A stretch of DNA of 64,000 bases, from the NCBI RefSeq assembly GCF_042701255.1, contig NZ_CP170554.1, positions 496,001 to 560,000 on the forward strand. Reading direction: 5' to 3'. The notes beneath the pieces were generated by a model. It was not told the origin of the DNA and made no database searches. It saw only the letters and a list, made by a program, of their open reading frames with translations. Source of the stretch: Tahibacter sp042701255. GTDB lineage: Bacteria > Pseudomonadota > Gammaproteobacteria > Xanthomonadales > Rhodanobacteraceae. This document shows, one piece after another, positions 1-8,699 of this stretch; positions within the stretch are counted from its first letter, which is position 1, and each line of letters opens with the position of its first letter. Both the position numbers and the translations under genes were made by a program.

Positions 1-900
1 CATCGAAACCGGCTGCAGTACCGCGCGCGGCGCAGCGATCATCGCCGCCGCGCACAGGCCGGTCAGTCCGTACAGTGCGCGTTCGAGGCGAGGAAACGCC
101 TGCTCGCCGAAGCGGAAGGTAAAAAGACAGAAGCACAGGACGTACGCGGCCAGCAGCACGAGATTCAGGCGCGACATCGCCAAGGTGCTGTCGAACGGCC
201 ACGGCCACGGATGCGTGTTGAGCAGAGTGGCCAGATAGGAGGTCCAGCACAGCGACATCAGCGCATACCAGCCGTAGGCACGTTCGCGGCGGCGCAGGAT
301 CCAGACGACGAGGAAAATGCTCCCGACCACGCCGGACATGCTGGCGGCCAGCAGATAGGCCGTGCGCTGGCGCCACGTCAGGTCCGCATGCCGGGCCTCC
401 ACGTCGGCCACCGCGCCCAGTCGCAACGCACCGAGCCCCGAGGCCAGTTCGTGCGGACTGACCGTCCGTATCCACAGCGTGTTTGCGCCCGCGCGCAACG
501 CCGATGCCGGCAGCGCCCACCAGCGCGGCAGATTCCAGCCGGTCGACAGCGGTTCGCTCGTCGCCACGTCGCGCCAGAGCAGGTCGTCGTTGAGATAGAG
601 CGCGCCGGCCATGACGATGCCGTCGATGCCGAGGCCGACGGCTTCGGCGTTCGCATCGTCACAGCCGCGCTCCCAGTCCACGCGATACCAGACGGCGGCG
701 ACGTCGCTGCCCTCGCCGTGGTCGGGCCAGCGTACGGTCCAGATATCGGGCAAGGTGACGGCTTCCCAGCCGTCGGCCGGACGTACCTCCGGCGTCGTCT
801 CGCGCGCGGCGGCGACGGCGGTGATGCGCGGCACGCAGGCCGTCGCGTCGGACAGCAGGAAAATCCCGCACGCGAGCAGAAACCAGCGGAGCCGATTCAT
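1..900 (-). CDS. Sensor histidine kinase, N-terminal part (runs off the window)
   Basis: The open frame starts at the ATG at 900 and reads to the window edge without a stop, giving 300 codons. The ATG overlaps the TGA of the upstream response regulator (ATGA), so the two are translationally coupled. Residues 1-22 form a signal peptide ending near DATAC. About 140 residues of beta-rich periplasmic domain with jelly-roll-like character follow, then at least three hydrophobic helices from about residue 178, with the RRRERAYGWY basic linker between the first two. This is the layout of 7TMR-DISM-type sensor kinases that pair with NarL-family regulators. The kinase core lies outside the window, so that assignment rests on the neighbour and the architecture. 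Confidence 0.7.
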   Translation of the reverse strand, partial: MNRLRWFLLACGIFLLSDATACVPRITAVAAARETTPEVRPADGWEAVTLPDIWTVRWPDHGEGSDVAAVWYRVDWERGCDDANAEAVGLGIDGIVMAGALYLNDDLLWRDVATSEPLSTGWNLPRWWALPASALRAGANTLWIRTVSPHELASGLGALRLGAVADVEARHADLTWRQRTAYLLAASMSGVVGSIFLVVWILRRRERAYGWYALMSLCWTSYLATLLNTHPWPWPFDSTLAMSRLNLVLLAAYVLCFCLFTFRFGEQAFPRLERALYGLTGLCAAAMIAAPRAVLQPVSM

Positions 901-1619
901 CCCAGTTCGCCGCGCGCCAGCGCCGTGCGCACGGCCATCGCGCGCGTGGAGACGGCGAGCTTGCGATAGATGCGCTTCACGTGGGTTTCGACCGTGTAGT
1001 GCGAAAGGAACAGGCTCTCGGCAATCTCGCGGTTGGACAGTCCGTTGGCGACCATGCGCAGGATTTCGCGTTCGCGTTCGGACAATGCATCACCGGCCGG
1101 CACGACCGACGCCTGGGTCGACGGTGCCGGCGTCTGGGCCGGCAGCAGTTCCAGGATGCGGCGCGCGATGAACGGATCGATCGGCGCGCCACCGCGCAGC
1201 ACGCTGCGGATCGACAGCATGACCTCGATGTCGTCGCGTTCCTTGAGCACGTAGCCGGTCGCTCCGGCGCGCAGCGCGCCGAGGATGTCGTCTTCCGAAC
1301 TCCAGGCCGTGACCACGAGGATGCCGATGCCCGGATCCTGCGCACGCAGCGACTCGATGAGTGTGCGTCCGTTGCCGTCGGGCAGGATCAGGTCGATCAG
1401 GGCCAGCGCAACCGGCTGCGTCGCGAGGCACGCGTGCGCCTCGGCCAGGTTCGCGGCGAATATCAGTGCATCCGGCATGTAGCCCAGCTGCAGCAGCACG
1501 TCGCCGAGGCGCTGACGGAACAGCGGTTCGTCCTCGACGACGAGAACCGGGGCAGGCAGCAAGGATTCCGCCGATGCCGGAACCGGACCCGCGGCGGGAG
1601 GATGAGGTGGGGATGACAT
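897..1619 (-). CDS. NarL/FixJ-family response regulator
   Basis: The 240-residue protein has a receiver domain at residues 24-145 and a LuxR-type helix-turn-helix at about 178-240. Receiver residues visible are the acidic pair E29/D30, phosphoacceptor D76 in LIDLILPDG, T104 and K126. The output domain carries the LSEREREILRMVANGLSNRE signature and a recognition helix in YTVETHVKRIYRKL. It should be phosphorylated by the kinase encoded just downstream, with which it overlaps by 4 bases, and then bind DNA. The 20-residue Pro/Ala-rich N-terminal extension may mean that translation begins slightly later. A long imperfect dyad lies about 60 bases upstream and is a candidate binding site. Confidence 0.88.
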   Translation of the reverse strand: MSSPPHPPAAGPVPASAESLLPAPVLVVEDEPLFRQRLGDVLLQLGYMPDALIFAANLAEAHACLATQPVALALIDLILPDGNGRTLIESLRAQDPGIGILVVTAWSSEDDILGALRAGATGYVLKERDDIEVMLSIRSVLRGGAPIDPFIARRILELLPAQTPAPSTQASVVPAGDALSEREREILRMVANGLSNREIAESLFLSHYTVETHVKRIYRKLAVSTRAMAVRTALARGELG

Positions 1620-2065
1620 CGGCAGTGTCTGGTCTCGGGGGCGTTCGTCATCCTAGGCCGTCCGCGCGGCGGCGCTATCCCTCGATTCAGGTATTTGCGC
1701 TGAACGGACGCCGGCGGGCGCGACAAATTACCTGAATCAAGGGACATACACCTGATCGGCAAGCACCTAGATTCGCGCTTCGATGCCGTGACGATCGTCA
1801 CGATTCGGCCAATTCATCCGGAATCCTGCACATGCCAGTCCGTTCCCTCAGCCCGCGATTCATCGCATGCCGGCCTGCCCGCTTGGGCGCCGCCGCTGTG
1901 CCGGCCCGACCGGCCCTCGGCCTCGGGAACCGGCCGCTCGGGAATACCACGAACCCCTGAACGTCGAGGGTCATCCGGCGGCAAGGCCGGCCCTCGGCGA
2001 CGTTGCCCGTTGCCGCAACCGAACGTCAATAATTTAATTTTCTATTTCTATAACAAGGAAACCAC
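1620..2065. other. Divergent intergenic region
   Basis: These 446 bases separate the regulator gene (minus) from a small exported protein gene (plus). No convincing gene is present; open frames here lack recognisable content. The region holds the dyad listed separately. Near 2027-2060 there is an AT-rich leader unlike its surroundings (AATAATTTAATTTTC followed by CTATTTCTATAAC) running into AAGGA, the ribosome-binding site of the exported protein gene. Confidence 0.6.
1678..1744. promoter_or_regulatory. Long imperfect inverted repeat, candidate operator
   Basis: The left arm, TCCCTCGATTCAGGTATTTG at 1678-1697, is matched on the opposite strand by 1725-1744 with one substitution and one inserted base. 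The core TGATTCAGGTA occurs in both arms, and a partial third copy (ACCTGAT) follows at 1750-1756. Arms about 27 bases apart suit binding by a regulator dimer or tetramer. The site lies just upstream of the NarL-type regulator, so autoregulation is the simplest reading, but this is inference. Confidence 0.45.
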
Positions 2066-2443
2066 ATGCACGCCATGTTCGCGAAGAAGTCCCTGCTTGC
2101 CCTGACGTTCGCCGGCGCCGCGCTGTTCGCCGCCGCCGCCTCGGCCGAGAACCTCGACTTCACCCTGGAGAACAAGACCGGGTATCCGATCAACGAGGTC
2201 TACGTCAGCTCCGCCGCGACGAACGACTGGGAAGAGGACGTGCTCGGCCGCGACCAGCTCGCCGACGCCGACGGCGTGGAAATCCAGTTCGACCGCGGCT
2301 CCAAGGGCTGCAACTGGGATCTCAAGGTCACCTACGAAGACGGCGAAAGCGCGGTGTGGGAACGCCTGAACCTCTGCGAGATCTCGTCGGTGACCCTGCG
2401 CTACGACCGCAACAAGGGCAAGACCTGGGCGGAAACGAAGTAA
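2066..2443 (+). CDS. Small exported protein, function unknown
   Basis: 125 residues. Residues 1-28 are a clear signal peptide (two Lys, a hydrophobic stretch, then AAAASA before ENLDF). The mature part is about 97 residues, acidic and beta-rich, with two cysteines (GCNWDLKV and NLCEIS) that could form a disulfide. The segment NKTGYPINEVYVS is typical of a small periplasmic family common in Proteobacteria and without a proven role; some database entries give such proteins misleading enzyme names. The ATG at 2066 is preceded by AAGGA at the right distance; the in-frame ATG at 2075 is an alternative start. The gene stands alone and a stem-loop follows it. Confidence 0.75.
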   Translation: MHAMFAKKSLLALTFAGAALFAAAASAENLDFTLENKTGYPINEVYVSSAATNDWEEDVLGRDQLADADGVEIQFDRGSKGCNWDLKVTYEDGESAVWERLNLCEISSVTLRYDRNKGKTWAETK

Positions 2444-2508
2444 CGGACAGCGGGAGCGCCGGCGCGGCAGTCGGACGACTTCCCGCCCGGGGTTCCTTTC
2501 CTGTCCAA

Positions 2509-2543
2509 CCCTCATCCTGGCGCGTGTCGTGCCGGGATGAGGG
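2509..2543. terminator. Stem-loop between convergent genes
   Basis: CCCTCATCC (2509-2517) pairs with GGATGAGGG (2535-2543), and the stem extends inward through a T-G pair and GGC/GCC, giving about 13 pairs around a 9-base loop. It lies between two convergent genes. No U-tract follows on either strand, so it is at best an atypical terminator or an RNA 3'-end stabiliser. Confidence 0.45.
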
Positions 2544-2648
2544 CTTCGATGCACGGTCTCGCTGCCTGCGTCGATTCCGCTTCGGCGACGCCAGCCCTGC
2601 GGCGTCACCGTCTGCTCGGCTCGGCCGCAGCGACGCGGTTCTCACCGC

Positions 2649-5393
2649 TCAGCGCACGACTTTGCCGTCCGCATCGACGACCTTGACCTCGCCGAGGTTC
2701 AGCGCGCGCACGCCGGCTTCGATCTTGGACAGATCGCCGACGACGATCCAGGTCAGCGCGTCGGGACGAACGACTTCCTTGGCGGCTGCACGGATGTCGG
2801 CTTCCTTCTGGTTTTCCACGCGCTGCTTGAAGGTCTGCACGTAGTCGTCGGGACGACCGTAGCGCACGACGTCGATGACGGCGCCGAGCACCGCGCCGGT
2901 GGTTTCGAAGCGGCCCGGCAGTTCACGGATGTCGTTGTTGCGGACCTTGTCGATTTCCTCGCGCGTGATCGGGCGGGTGCCGGCGATGTCGCGCGATTCC
3001 TTGAGCAGCTCGGTGATCGACTCGGCGGTCTTGTCGGTCTGCACCGGTGCGTAGAGCAGGAACAGGCCCGGCCCTTCGGCAGCCGGGATCAGGCTGCGCA
3101 CGCCGTAGGCCCAGTGCTTGTCCTCGCGCAGATTCATGTTCAGGCGCGAGGTGAAGCTGCCGCCGAGAATCGAGTTCATCGTGCCGATCTCGAGATAATT
3201 CTTGGCGCGCGCCGACGGTGCGGTCTCGCCGGCGAGGATCAGCGACTGCTGCGCGCCGGGGCGATCCATCAGGAACACGCGCGGCCGGGACGGCTGGACG
3301 ACGTCGGCGATGGTGGGCTTGTGCAGCGGCGCGGCCGGCGCTTTCCAGTCGCCGAACACGGCGTCGAGCTCGCGCGTGATCTCGGCCAGGGTGACGTCGC
3401 CGGCGACCATGATGCGGGCGTTGTCGGGGCGGATGAAATCGCGGTGGTAGTCGGTCAGATCCTGCGGCGTCAGCGCGCGCACGGAGTCGACCGTGCCCGA
3501 GCCGGTGAGCGGAATCGCATACGGATGACCCGGGCCGTAGATCAGCGGCGGCAGCAGGCGCAGTGCGATCGACACCGGCTGCGTGCGCTCCTGTGCGATG
3601 CCCGACAGCCACAGTCCGCGCACGCGCTCCATGTCGTCGGTCTTGAACGCCGGATTGCGCACGATGTCGGCGAACAGCGCGAGCGACGGCGCGAGCTGCG
3701 CTTTCAGCGCATTCATGCTGACCGCGCTGACGTCGAGGTCGGCGCCGGCGCTGATGCCGACACCGAGTTCTTCCTGGCGCTTGGCGATCTGCAGCGCATC
3801 GAGCGAGCGCGTGCCCTCGTCGAGCATCGACATCGTGAACGACGCGGTACCGAGCTTGCGCTGCTGGTCCGAGGCATAGCCGCCGTCGAACTGCAGGCTC
3901 AGCTGCACCACCGGCACGGCGCTGCGCCGCGCGAGCACGACTTCGATGCCGTTGCGCAGCTTGCCGCGTTCGAGCGCCGGGAAAGTCAGATCGGGGAAAC
4001 GATCCACCGTCGGCAGGCCCTTGCTGCGGTCGACCGTCTCGGGAGTCGTCGTGTAGTCGGGGAAGGGCTCGACCACGAGCGTGTAGTCGCCGCGCGAGAT
4101 CCAGGTTTTCGCAGCGGCCTGCAGGTCGGCGGTCGTGGCCGCGTCCATGCGCGCGAGCGATTTCTTGTAGGCGCCCGGGTCGCCGGCGAACACCTGGCCT
4201 TCGGCCAGAGTGCGCGCCTTGCCGCCGCCGCCGACCTTTTCGACGCTGCGCACGAAGCCGGCCAGGACCGAGGTCTTCACGCGCCGCAGTTCTTCCTCGG
4301 TGGGGCCCTTGTCGAGGAAGCGCTGGAATTCCTCGTCGATGATGCGTTCCACGCGTGCAGGGTCCACGCCCCGCTTCACGTCGACCTCGACGCCGAACAG
4401 ACTGGCCAGCTCCTGGGCCTCCACGTCGACGCTGACCGCATCGGCGAGCTGCTCGCGGTAGATCAGGCGCTCGTACAGACGCGAGGTCTTGCCGCCGCCG
4501 AGTATCGCGGCGGCGAGCTGCAGCCGGGTCAGATCGGCCGTATTCCGCGGCGGCACGTTCCAGTTGCGGTAGATGCGCACCTGCGCCACGCGATCCTGCG
4601 CCACGTCGCGCGTGGATTCGCTGCGCGGCGCTATCCAGGCTTCGCGCCGCGCCAGCGGCGGACCGGAACCGATCGCGCCGAAGTACTTCTGCATCTTCTC
4701 CCTGGCCGTGGCGACGTCGATGTCGCCGGCGAGCACGACCGTCGTGTTGGCCGCGCCGTAGTAGTCTCGGAACCACTGCTTGACGTCGTCGAGGCTGGCC
4801 GCGTTGAGATCGTCCATCGAACCGATGGTCTCCCAGCGATACGGATGGCCTTCGGGGAAACTGGCCTGCAGGATGCGCTCGTAGGCGAAGCCGTAGGGCT
4901 GGTTGTCGCCCTGGCGCTTCTCGTTCTGCACCACGCCGCGCTGCTCGTCGAGCTGCTTCTGGTCGATCGCGCCGAGCAGGTGGCCCATGCGGTCGGACTC
5001 GAGCCACAGGGTCATGTCTAGCGCGGTGGTCGGCACGGTCTCGAAATAGTTCGTGCGGTCGGCGTTGGTCGTGCCGTTGCGGTCGGTCGCACCGACCTGC
5101 TCCAGCGGACGGAAGAATTCGTCGCGGAAGTTTTCCGAGCCCTGGAACATCAGATGCTCGAACAGGTGAGCGAAGCCGGTCTTGCCGGGACGCTCGTCCT
5201 TGGAGCCGACGTGATACCAGACGCCGACCGCGACGACGGGCGCCTTGCGGTCCTCGTGCACGACGACCGTGAGGCCGTTGGACAACTGGAATTTCTCGAA
5301 CGGTATGTCGACGGCGTCGGCCGCCGCCGGTGCCGCGAAACAGCGGCCGCCGGCGAGCAGCAGGCCCAGGGTCAAAGCTGGCATCTTGCGCAT
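2649..5393 (-). CDS. M16 family zinc metallopeptidase, two-domain, exported
   Basis: 914 residues from the ATG at 5393, chosen because a signal peptide (MRKMPALTLGLLLAGG) starts there and CGGAG lies 8 bases upstream; the frame stays open further upstream without a plausible start. The inverted zinc motif HLFEH is at residues 76-80, and E158 in QNEKR is the expected third ligand, 78 residues downstream. The length fits two fused M16 halves (pitrilysin/PqqL type); the second half, beginning near KLRNGIEVVLARR, has no HxxEH and would be the inactive partner. It probably degrades peptides in the periplasm. It is divergent from the SDR gene at 5567. Confidence 0.92.
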   Translation of the reverse strand: MRKMPALTLGLLLAGGRCFAAPAAADAVDIPFEKFQLSNGLTVVVHEDRKAPVVAVGVWYHVGSKDERPGKTGFAHLFEHLMFQGSENFRDEFFRPLEQVGATDRNGTTNADRTNYFETVPTTALDMTLWLESDRMGHLLGAIDQKQLDEQRGVVQNEKRQGDNQPYGFAYERILQASFPEGHPYRWETIGSMDDLNAASLDDVKQWFRDYYGAANTTVVLAGDIDVATAREKMQKYFGAIGSGPPLARREAWIAPRSESTRDVAQDRVAQVRIYRNWNVPPRNTADLTRLQLAAAILGGGKTSRLYERLIYREQLADAVSVDVEAQELASLFGVEVDVKRGVDPARVERIIDEEFQRFLDKGPTEEELRRVKTSVLAGFVRSVEKVGGGGKARTLAEGQVFAGDPGAYKKSLARMDAATTADLQAAAKTWISRGDYTLVVEPFPDYTTTPETVDRSKGLPTVDRFPDLTFPALERGKLRNGIEVVLARRSAVPVVQLSLQFDGGYASDQQRKLGTASFTMSMLDEGTRSLDALQIAKRQEELGVGISAGADLDVSAVSMNALKAQLAPSLALFADIVRNPAFKTDDMERVRGLWLSGIAQERTQPVSIALRLLPPLIYGPGHPYAIPLTGSGTVDSVRALTPQDLTDYHRDFIRPDNARIMVAGDVTLAEITRELDAVFGDWKAPAAPLHKPTIADVVQPSRPRVFLMDRPGAQQSLILAGETAPSARAKNYLEIGTMNSILGGSFTSRLNMNLREDKHWAYGVRSLIPAAEGPGLFLLYAPVQTDKTAESITELLKESRDIAGTRPITREEIDKVRNNDIRELPGRFETTGAVLGAVIDVVRYGRPDDYVQTFKQRVENQKEADIRAAAKEVVRPDALTWIVVGDLSKIEAGVRALNLGEVKVVDADGKVVR

Positions 5394-5566
5394 GGAATGC
5401 TCCGAGGAATTTCGCCGAGGCGACCGGTCGAGGCTAGCGACGGCCGTCGTGACGTGCAATCGGCGCGAGACCGCGGCCGGTACGCGAAGTTCAGCCGGCC
5501 CGCTGAGGTTGCGTCGCCGCACGGCGCGACGCAGCATGCGTCCATCGTTGCCGCCAGGAGCCGCAC

Positions 5567-6265
5567 ATGCCCGTCGCCATCGTCAGCGGAGCCAATCGCG
5601 GCCTGGGCCTGGAGCTGGTGCAGCAGCTGCTGGAGCGCGGCTGGCGTGTGATCGCCGCCTGCCGCAAGACCCAGGTGCGGCGTCTGACCGAGCTGGCCGG
5701 CGCACATCCGGGCCATCTGCACGTGATGCCGCTGGACGTGACCAGCGAACGCTCGATCGCGGCCTTCGTCGGCGAAGCCGCGCTGGTCACCGATCGTATC
5801 GACCTGCTCGTCAACAACGCCGGCGTGCTGATTTCGGGCGAGCGCTTCGGCGAGGTCTCGGCCAAATCGCTGCAGGAGAGTTTCGCGGTAAACGCGACCG
5901 GCACGCTGCTGCTGACCCAGGCCTGCGCCGAGCTGCTGCAGCGCGCCGCCGGTGCGCGCGTCGTCAACGTGTCGACGGTCATGGGATCGATCGCCGGCAG
6001 CGACACCTTCCGCACGCCGAGCTATGCGATGAGCAAGGCCGCGCTGAACATGGCCACGCGGCTGCTCGCCGCGGAACTGTCGCCGCACGGCATCGTCGTC
6101 ACCGCGTTCCATCCGGGCTGGGTGCAGACCGACATGGGCGGCGCGAACGCGCCGCTGGCGGTGGACAAGGCCGCGAGTCTGCTGATCGATCGCGCACTCG
6201 CGCTGCGGCCCGCCGATGCGGGCCGCTTCATCGCGAGCGAGGACGGCCGCGACATTCCCTGGTGA
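5567..6265 (+). CDS. Short-chain dehydrogenase/reductase
   Basis: 232 residues, the usual length for a classical SDR. Seen directly: the nucleotide-binding motif SGANRGLGLE near residue 7, NNAGV near 84, a serine-containing strand VVNVSTVMGS, and the catalytic YAMSK. The pattern is close to the C-factor/CsgA-like carbonyl reductases, but the substrate cannot be told from sequence. It converges on the cytochrome c gene with a one-base gap and is divergent from the M16 peptidase. Confidence 0.85.
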   Translation: MPVAIVSGANRGLGLELVQQLLERGWRVIAACRKTQVRRLTELAGAHPGHLHVMPLDVTSERSIAAFVGEAALVTDRIDLLVNNAGVLISGERFGEVSAKSLQESFAVNATGTLLLTQACAELLQRAAGARVVNVSTVMGSIAGSDTFRTPSYAMSKAALNMATRLLAAELSPHGIVVTAFHPGWVQTDMGGANAPLAVDKAASLLIDRALALRPADAGRFIASEDGRDIPW

Positions 6266-6266
6266 A

Positions 6267-6761
6267 TCAGCCGGCCTTCGCGGCTGCCGGCGGCGGCGCC
6301 GGGAAACGCACGGCCGGACCGGTCGGTTCCACGCCCGGAGCCAGTGCGGCCGGAGCCGGCGTGCCGGTCTTGCCGAGCGCCTTGACGACGAGCCAGATCG
6401 CATCGAGATCCGCATCGCTCATGCTGTTGAGCGCCCAGTACGGCATGGGCGGACGCGCCTTCATGATGCGGGCGTAGGCGCGCCATTCGTCGCGGCTCAT
6501 GTCGTTGAGGCGCAGGCGCAGATTGCTCGCGTAGGTCGTGCCCCAGGGACCGTTCCAGCCGAGCTGGTCGCCGGTCAGCCAGACCGATTCCGGCGCCTGG
6601 CCGCCGTTCATCGCAAAGCCCGGCGTATGGCAGTCGTGGCAGCCGGACTGGTGCAGGACTTCACGGCCGCGGCGCTGCACCGCGGCGGTATCGGCTTCGG
6701 CCGCCTGCAGCGCCGGCGTCGCGGCGAGAAGAAGGGCGAAAGCAGCGAGATGGTTGCGCAT
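6267..6761 (-). CDS. Exported c-type cytochrome
   Basis: 164 residues from the ATG at 6761. Residues 1-21 are a signal peptide ending in ALQA. One heme-binding motif, CHDCH at 41-45, attaches heme c in the periplasm. Met residues in KARPPMPYW may supply the axial ligand. The C-terminal 30 residues are Pro/Ala-rich. The size fits a mono-heme cytochrome used as an electron shuttle or domain partner; no oxidase or dehydrogenase gene lies beside it, so its partner is unknown. It is divergent from trmL. Confidence 0.83.
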   Translation of the reverse strand: MRNHLAAFALLLAATPALQAAEADTAAVQRRGREVLHQSGCHDCHTPGFAMNGGQAPESVWLTGDQLGWNGPWGTTYASNLRLRLNDMSRDEWRAYARIMKARPPMPYWALNSMSDADLDAIWLVVKALGKTGTPAPAALAPGVEPTGPAVRFPAPPPAAAKAG

Positions 6762-6872
6762 GGATGTTTTCCGGTTTCCGGCTGAGACGACAGCCGCATG
6801 CCAGTGAAAACGGCGCGAGGTTGCAAAAACTATCATCTGGCCGGTCAGGCGGGGCGCCGCCATAATCGGCGG

Positions 6873-7337
6873 ATGCTGCATGTCGTCCTGTACCAACCCG
6901 AGATTCCGCCGAACACCGGCAACGTGATCAGGCTCTGCGCCAACAGCGGCGCGCGCCTGCATCTGATCCGTCCGCTGGGCTTCGCGATCGACGATGCGCG
7001 CCTGCGCCGCGCGGGCCTGGACTATCACGAATTCGCCGAACTGCACGTGCACGACGATTTCGCCGCGTTCCTCGCCGCAGCGAAACCGGCGCGCGTGTTC
7101 GCGCTGTCCACGCGCGGCACGACCAGTCCTTACGAGGTGCGGTTCGCGTCCGACGACGCCGTCGTGTTCGGCCCGGAAACGCGCGGCCTGCCGCAGGACT
7201 TCCTCGACACCTTGCCGATCTCGCAATGCCTGCGCCTGCCGATGCGGCCCGGCAACCGCAGCCTGAATCTGTCCAACGCAGTCGCCGTCGTCGCCTACGA
7301 GGCCTGGCGTCAGCTCGGCTTCGACGGTTCGCTGTAA
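6873..7337 (+). CDS. trmL: tRNA (cytidine/uridine-34 2'-O)-methyltransferase TrmL
   Basis: 154 residues, matching the SPOUT-family TrmL length. Signatures: VLYQPEIPPNTGNVIRLCAN at the N-terminus; FGPETRGLP, which forms part of the trefoil-knot SAM site; and LRLPMRPGNRSLNLSNAVAV near the C-terminus. The enzyme methylates the ribose at the wobble position of certain leucine tRNAs. The ATG at 6873 is chosen because homology begins there; a CATAAT element 12 bases upstream hints at a short leader. Confidence 0.93.
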   Translation: MLHVVLYQPEIPPNTGNVIRLCANSGARLHLIRPLGFAIDDARLRRAGLDYHEFAELHVHDDFAAFLAAAKPARVFALSTRGTTSPYEVRFASDDAVVFGPETRGLPQDFLDTLPISQCLRLPMRPGNRSLNLSNAVAVVAYEAWRQLGFDGSL

Positions 7338-7585
7338 AAGTCGTCCGCCCGCATCGACTGCGCTTCGGCGCAATCAGCGCCCGCACGTTCATTCAGTTAC
7401 GGACCGGGCATTCGCGATGTATTCGCGATGCGTTGGAAAGTTCCATGAATTTTTCAACGGCTGATTCAGCGTCATGAATCCGATGTAAACCCGGCCGTCG
7501 TGCCCGGCTTGGTTTCGCCGCAGCGCGCCATAGCTTGCTGACCACGGCGATATCGCCGTCGGATTAGCAATCAAGGAACACGATA
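7338..7585 (+). promoter_or_regulatory. Upstream region of the Ax21-like gene
   Basis: The 248 bases before the Ax21-like gene hold no gene. They include an odd-length palindrome GCTGATTCAGC at 7460-7470 followed by GTCATGAATC, and AAGGA before the ATG. A promoter probably lies here, but I cannot define -35 and -10 boxes with confidence. Confidence 0.3.
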
Positions 7586-8131
7586 ATGAAACGTACTGCC
7601 CTCGCCCTTGCTGCGCTGCTTGCCCTGCCGTTTGCTTCGCAGGCCGCCGATCTGAGCTATTCCTGGCTCGAAGCGGACTACGTACACGTCAATCCCGACA
7701 ACTTCGACAACACCGACGGCGTCGCCCTGCGCGGCTCCGGCGCGCTGAACGACAACTTCAACGTGATCGCCGGCTGGAGCCGTCTGAACAACGACGCGCC
7801 GTTCAAGGATCAGAAGACCTGGTACCTCGGCGCCGGCTACCACACGCCGGTCGCGGACCAGACCGACCTGTTCACCGACGTGGCCTACATCAAGAACACG
7901 ACGCTCGACACCGACGGCTACGGCGTGCGCGTCGGCCTGCGTTCGGCGCTGACGCCGAAGTTCGAAGGTGCGGCCTGGGTCGGCTATGAAAAGCTCGACC
8001 ACGTCGACCGCAACGCGTCGCTCGGCGTCTCGGGCCAGTACAAGTTCACGCAGAACTTCGGCCTCGCCGCCGAGGCGCGCGTGGCCGAGAACGACAAGTC
8101 GTTCCTGGTCGGTCCGCGTCTGAGCTTCTGA
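7586..8131 (+). CDS. Ax21 family outer-membrane protein
   Basis: 181 residues. It has a signal peptide (MKRTALALAALLALPFASQA) and then about 160 residues of alternating amphipathic strands ending in phenylalanine (GPRLSF), the usual BamA-recognition ending of an eight-strand beta barrel. The start of the mature protein, ADLSYSWLEADYV, and its size resemble the Ax21 proteins of Xanthomonas and Stenotrophomonas. Early claims that Ax21 is a secreted quorum-sensing elicitor were withdrawn; it is best treated as an outer-membrane protein. It has a good ribosome-binding site and its own terminator, so it is monocistronic. Confidence 0.75.
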   Translation: MKRTALALAALLALPFASQAADLSYSWLEADYVHVNPDNFDNTDGVALRGSGALNDNFNVIAGWSRLNNDAPFKDQKTWYLGAGYHTPVADQTDLFTDVAYIKNTTLDTDGYGVRVGLRSALTPKFEGAAWVGYEKLDHVDRNASLGVSGQYKFTQNFGLAAEARVAENDKSFLVGPRLSF

Positions 8132-8168
8132 TCGCTTCAGCGCAACACTGCTCCATCGCAATACCCCG

Positions 8169-8193
8169 AGCCCGGCCCAGTGCCGGGCTTTTT
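8169..8193 (+). terminator. Intrinsic terminator of the Ax21-like gene
   Basis: AGCCCGGC and GCCGGGCT form an 8-pair GC-rich stem around a short loop, followed by TTTTT. It lies 37 bases after the stop codon of the outer-membrane protein gene. Confidence 0.85.
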
Positions 8194-8699
8194 GCTGGCC
8201 GCGAAAAGCGCGAACGATAGGCGCAGTGCATGGGACGACGACACCGCAGGCGCGCGAGCGACAGAGGCTTGTCGCGTCATGGAGTCGCGGCAACGACAGG
8301 CGGCACCGGGCTCGAATGCCGGGCAGAGACCGTCGCATGCGATCGCGGCCGCTCCGGCACATCCGATGCAGCCGCGAACCACGGCGCAGCGTTGCCGAAT
8401 CGAACGACGAACAGAGGAAGTAACGAGAGAGACCGGCTCGCGCGCCGTCGGCGCAGGTGAGGTGCCTGGCCCGGTACCGGTGATCGGGGGGGGGGAGGAG
8501 GGAGTCAGCCGGTACCGGGCAGGCGGGGAACCCGGGTGTTGCGAACGTGGCAGCGTGGTCCACGTTTTCAAGCTAGCGCAATACGCTTCGAAGCAATTTC
8601 CCTGGCCCGTCCACCAGGCAACGGAGGGCAGGGAGGAGCGCGGACGGTCGGGCCAGGGAGTCCTGTGGCGGCCGTCCATTGCCGCGTTGTCTTCGATGA
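8194..8699. other. Gene-free region
   Basis: About 500 bases between a terminator and the end of a TetR gene. Overlapping open frames occur on both strands, but they are Arg/Ala/Ser-rich with no hydrophobic core or motif, as expected of chance frames in GC-rich DNA. The only structure seen is the inverted repeat with a G10 run listed next. Confidence 0.6.
8469..8520. repeat. Inverted repeat flanking a G10 tract
   Basis: GCCCGGTACCGG at 8469-8480 is an exact inverted copy of 8509-8520. The 28-base interval holds a run of ten G (8486-8495) followed by purine-rich GAGGAGGGAG. Each arm also contains the self-complementary CCGGTACCGG. No gene is attached to it. Confidence 0.6.
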
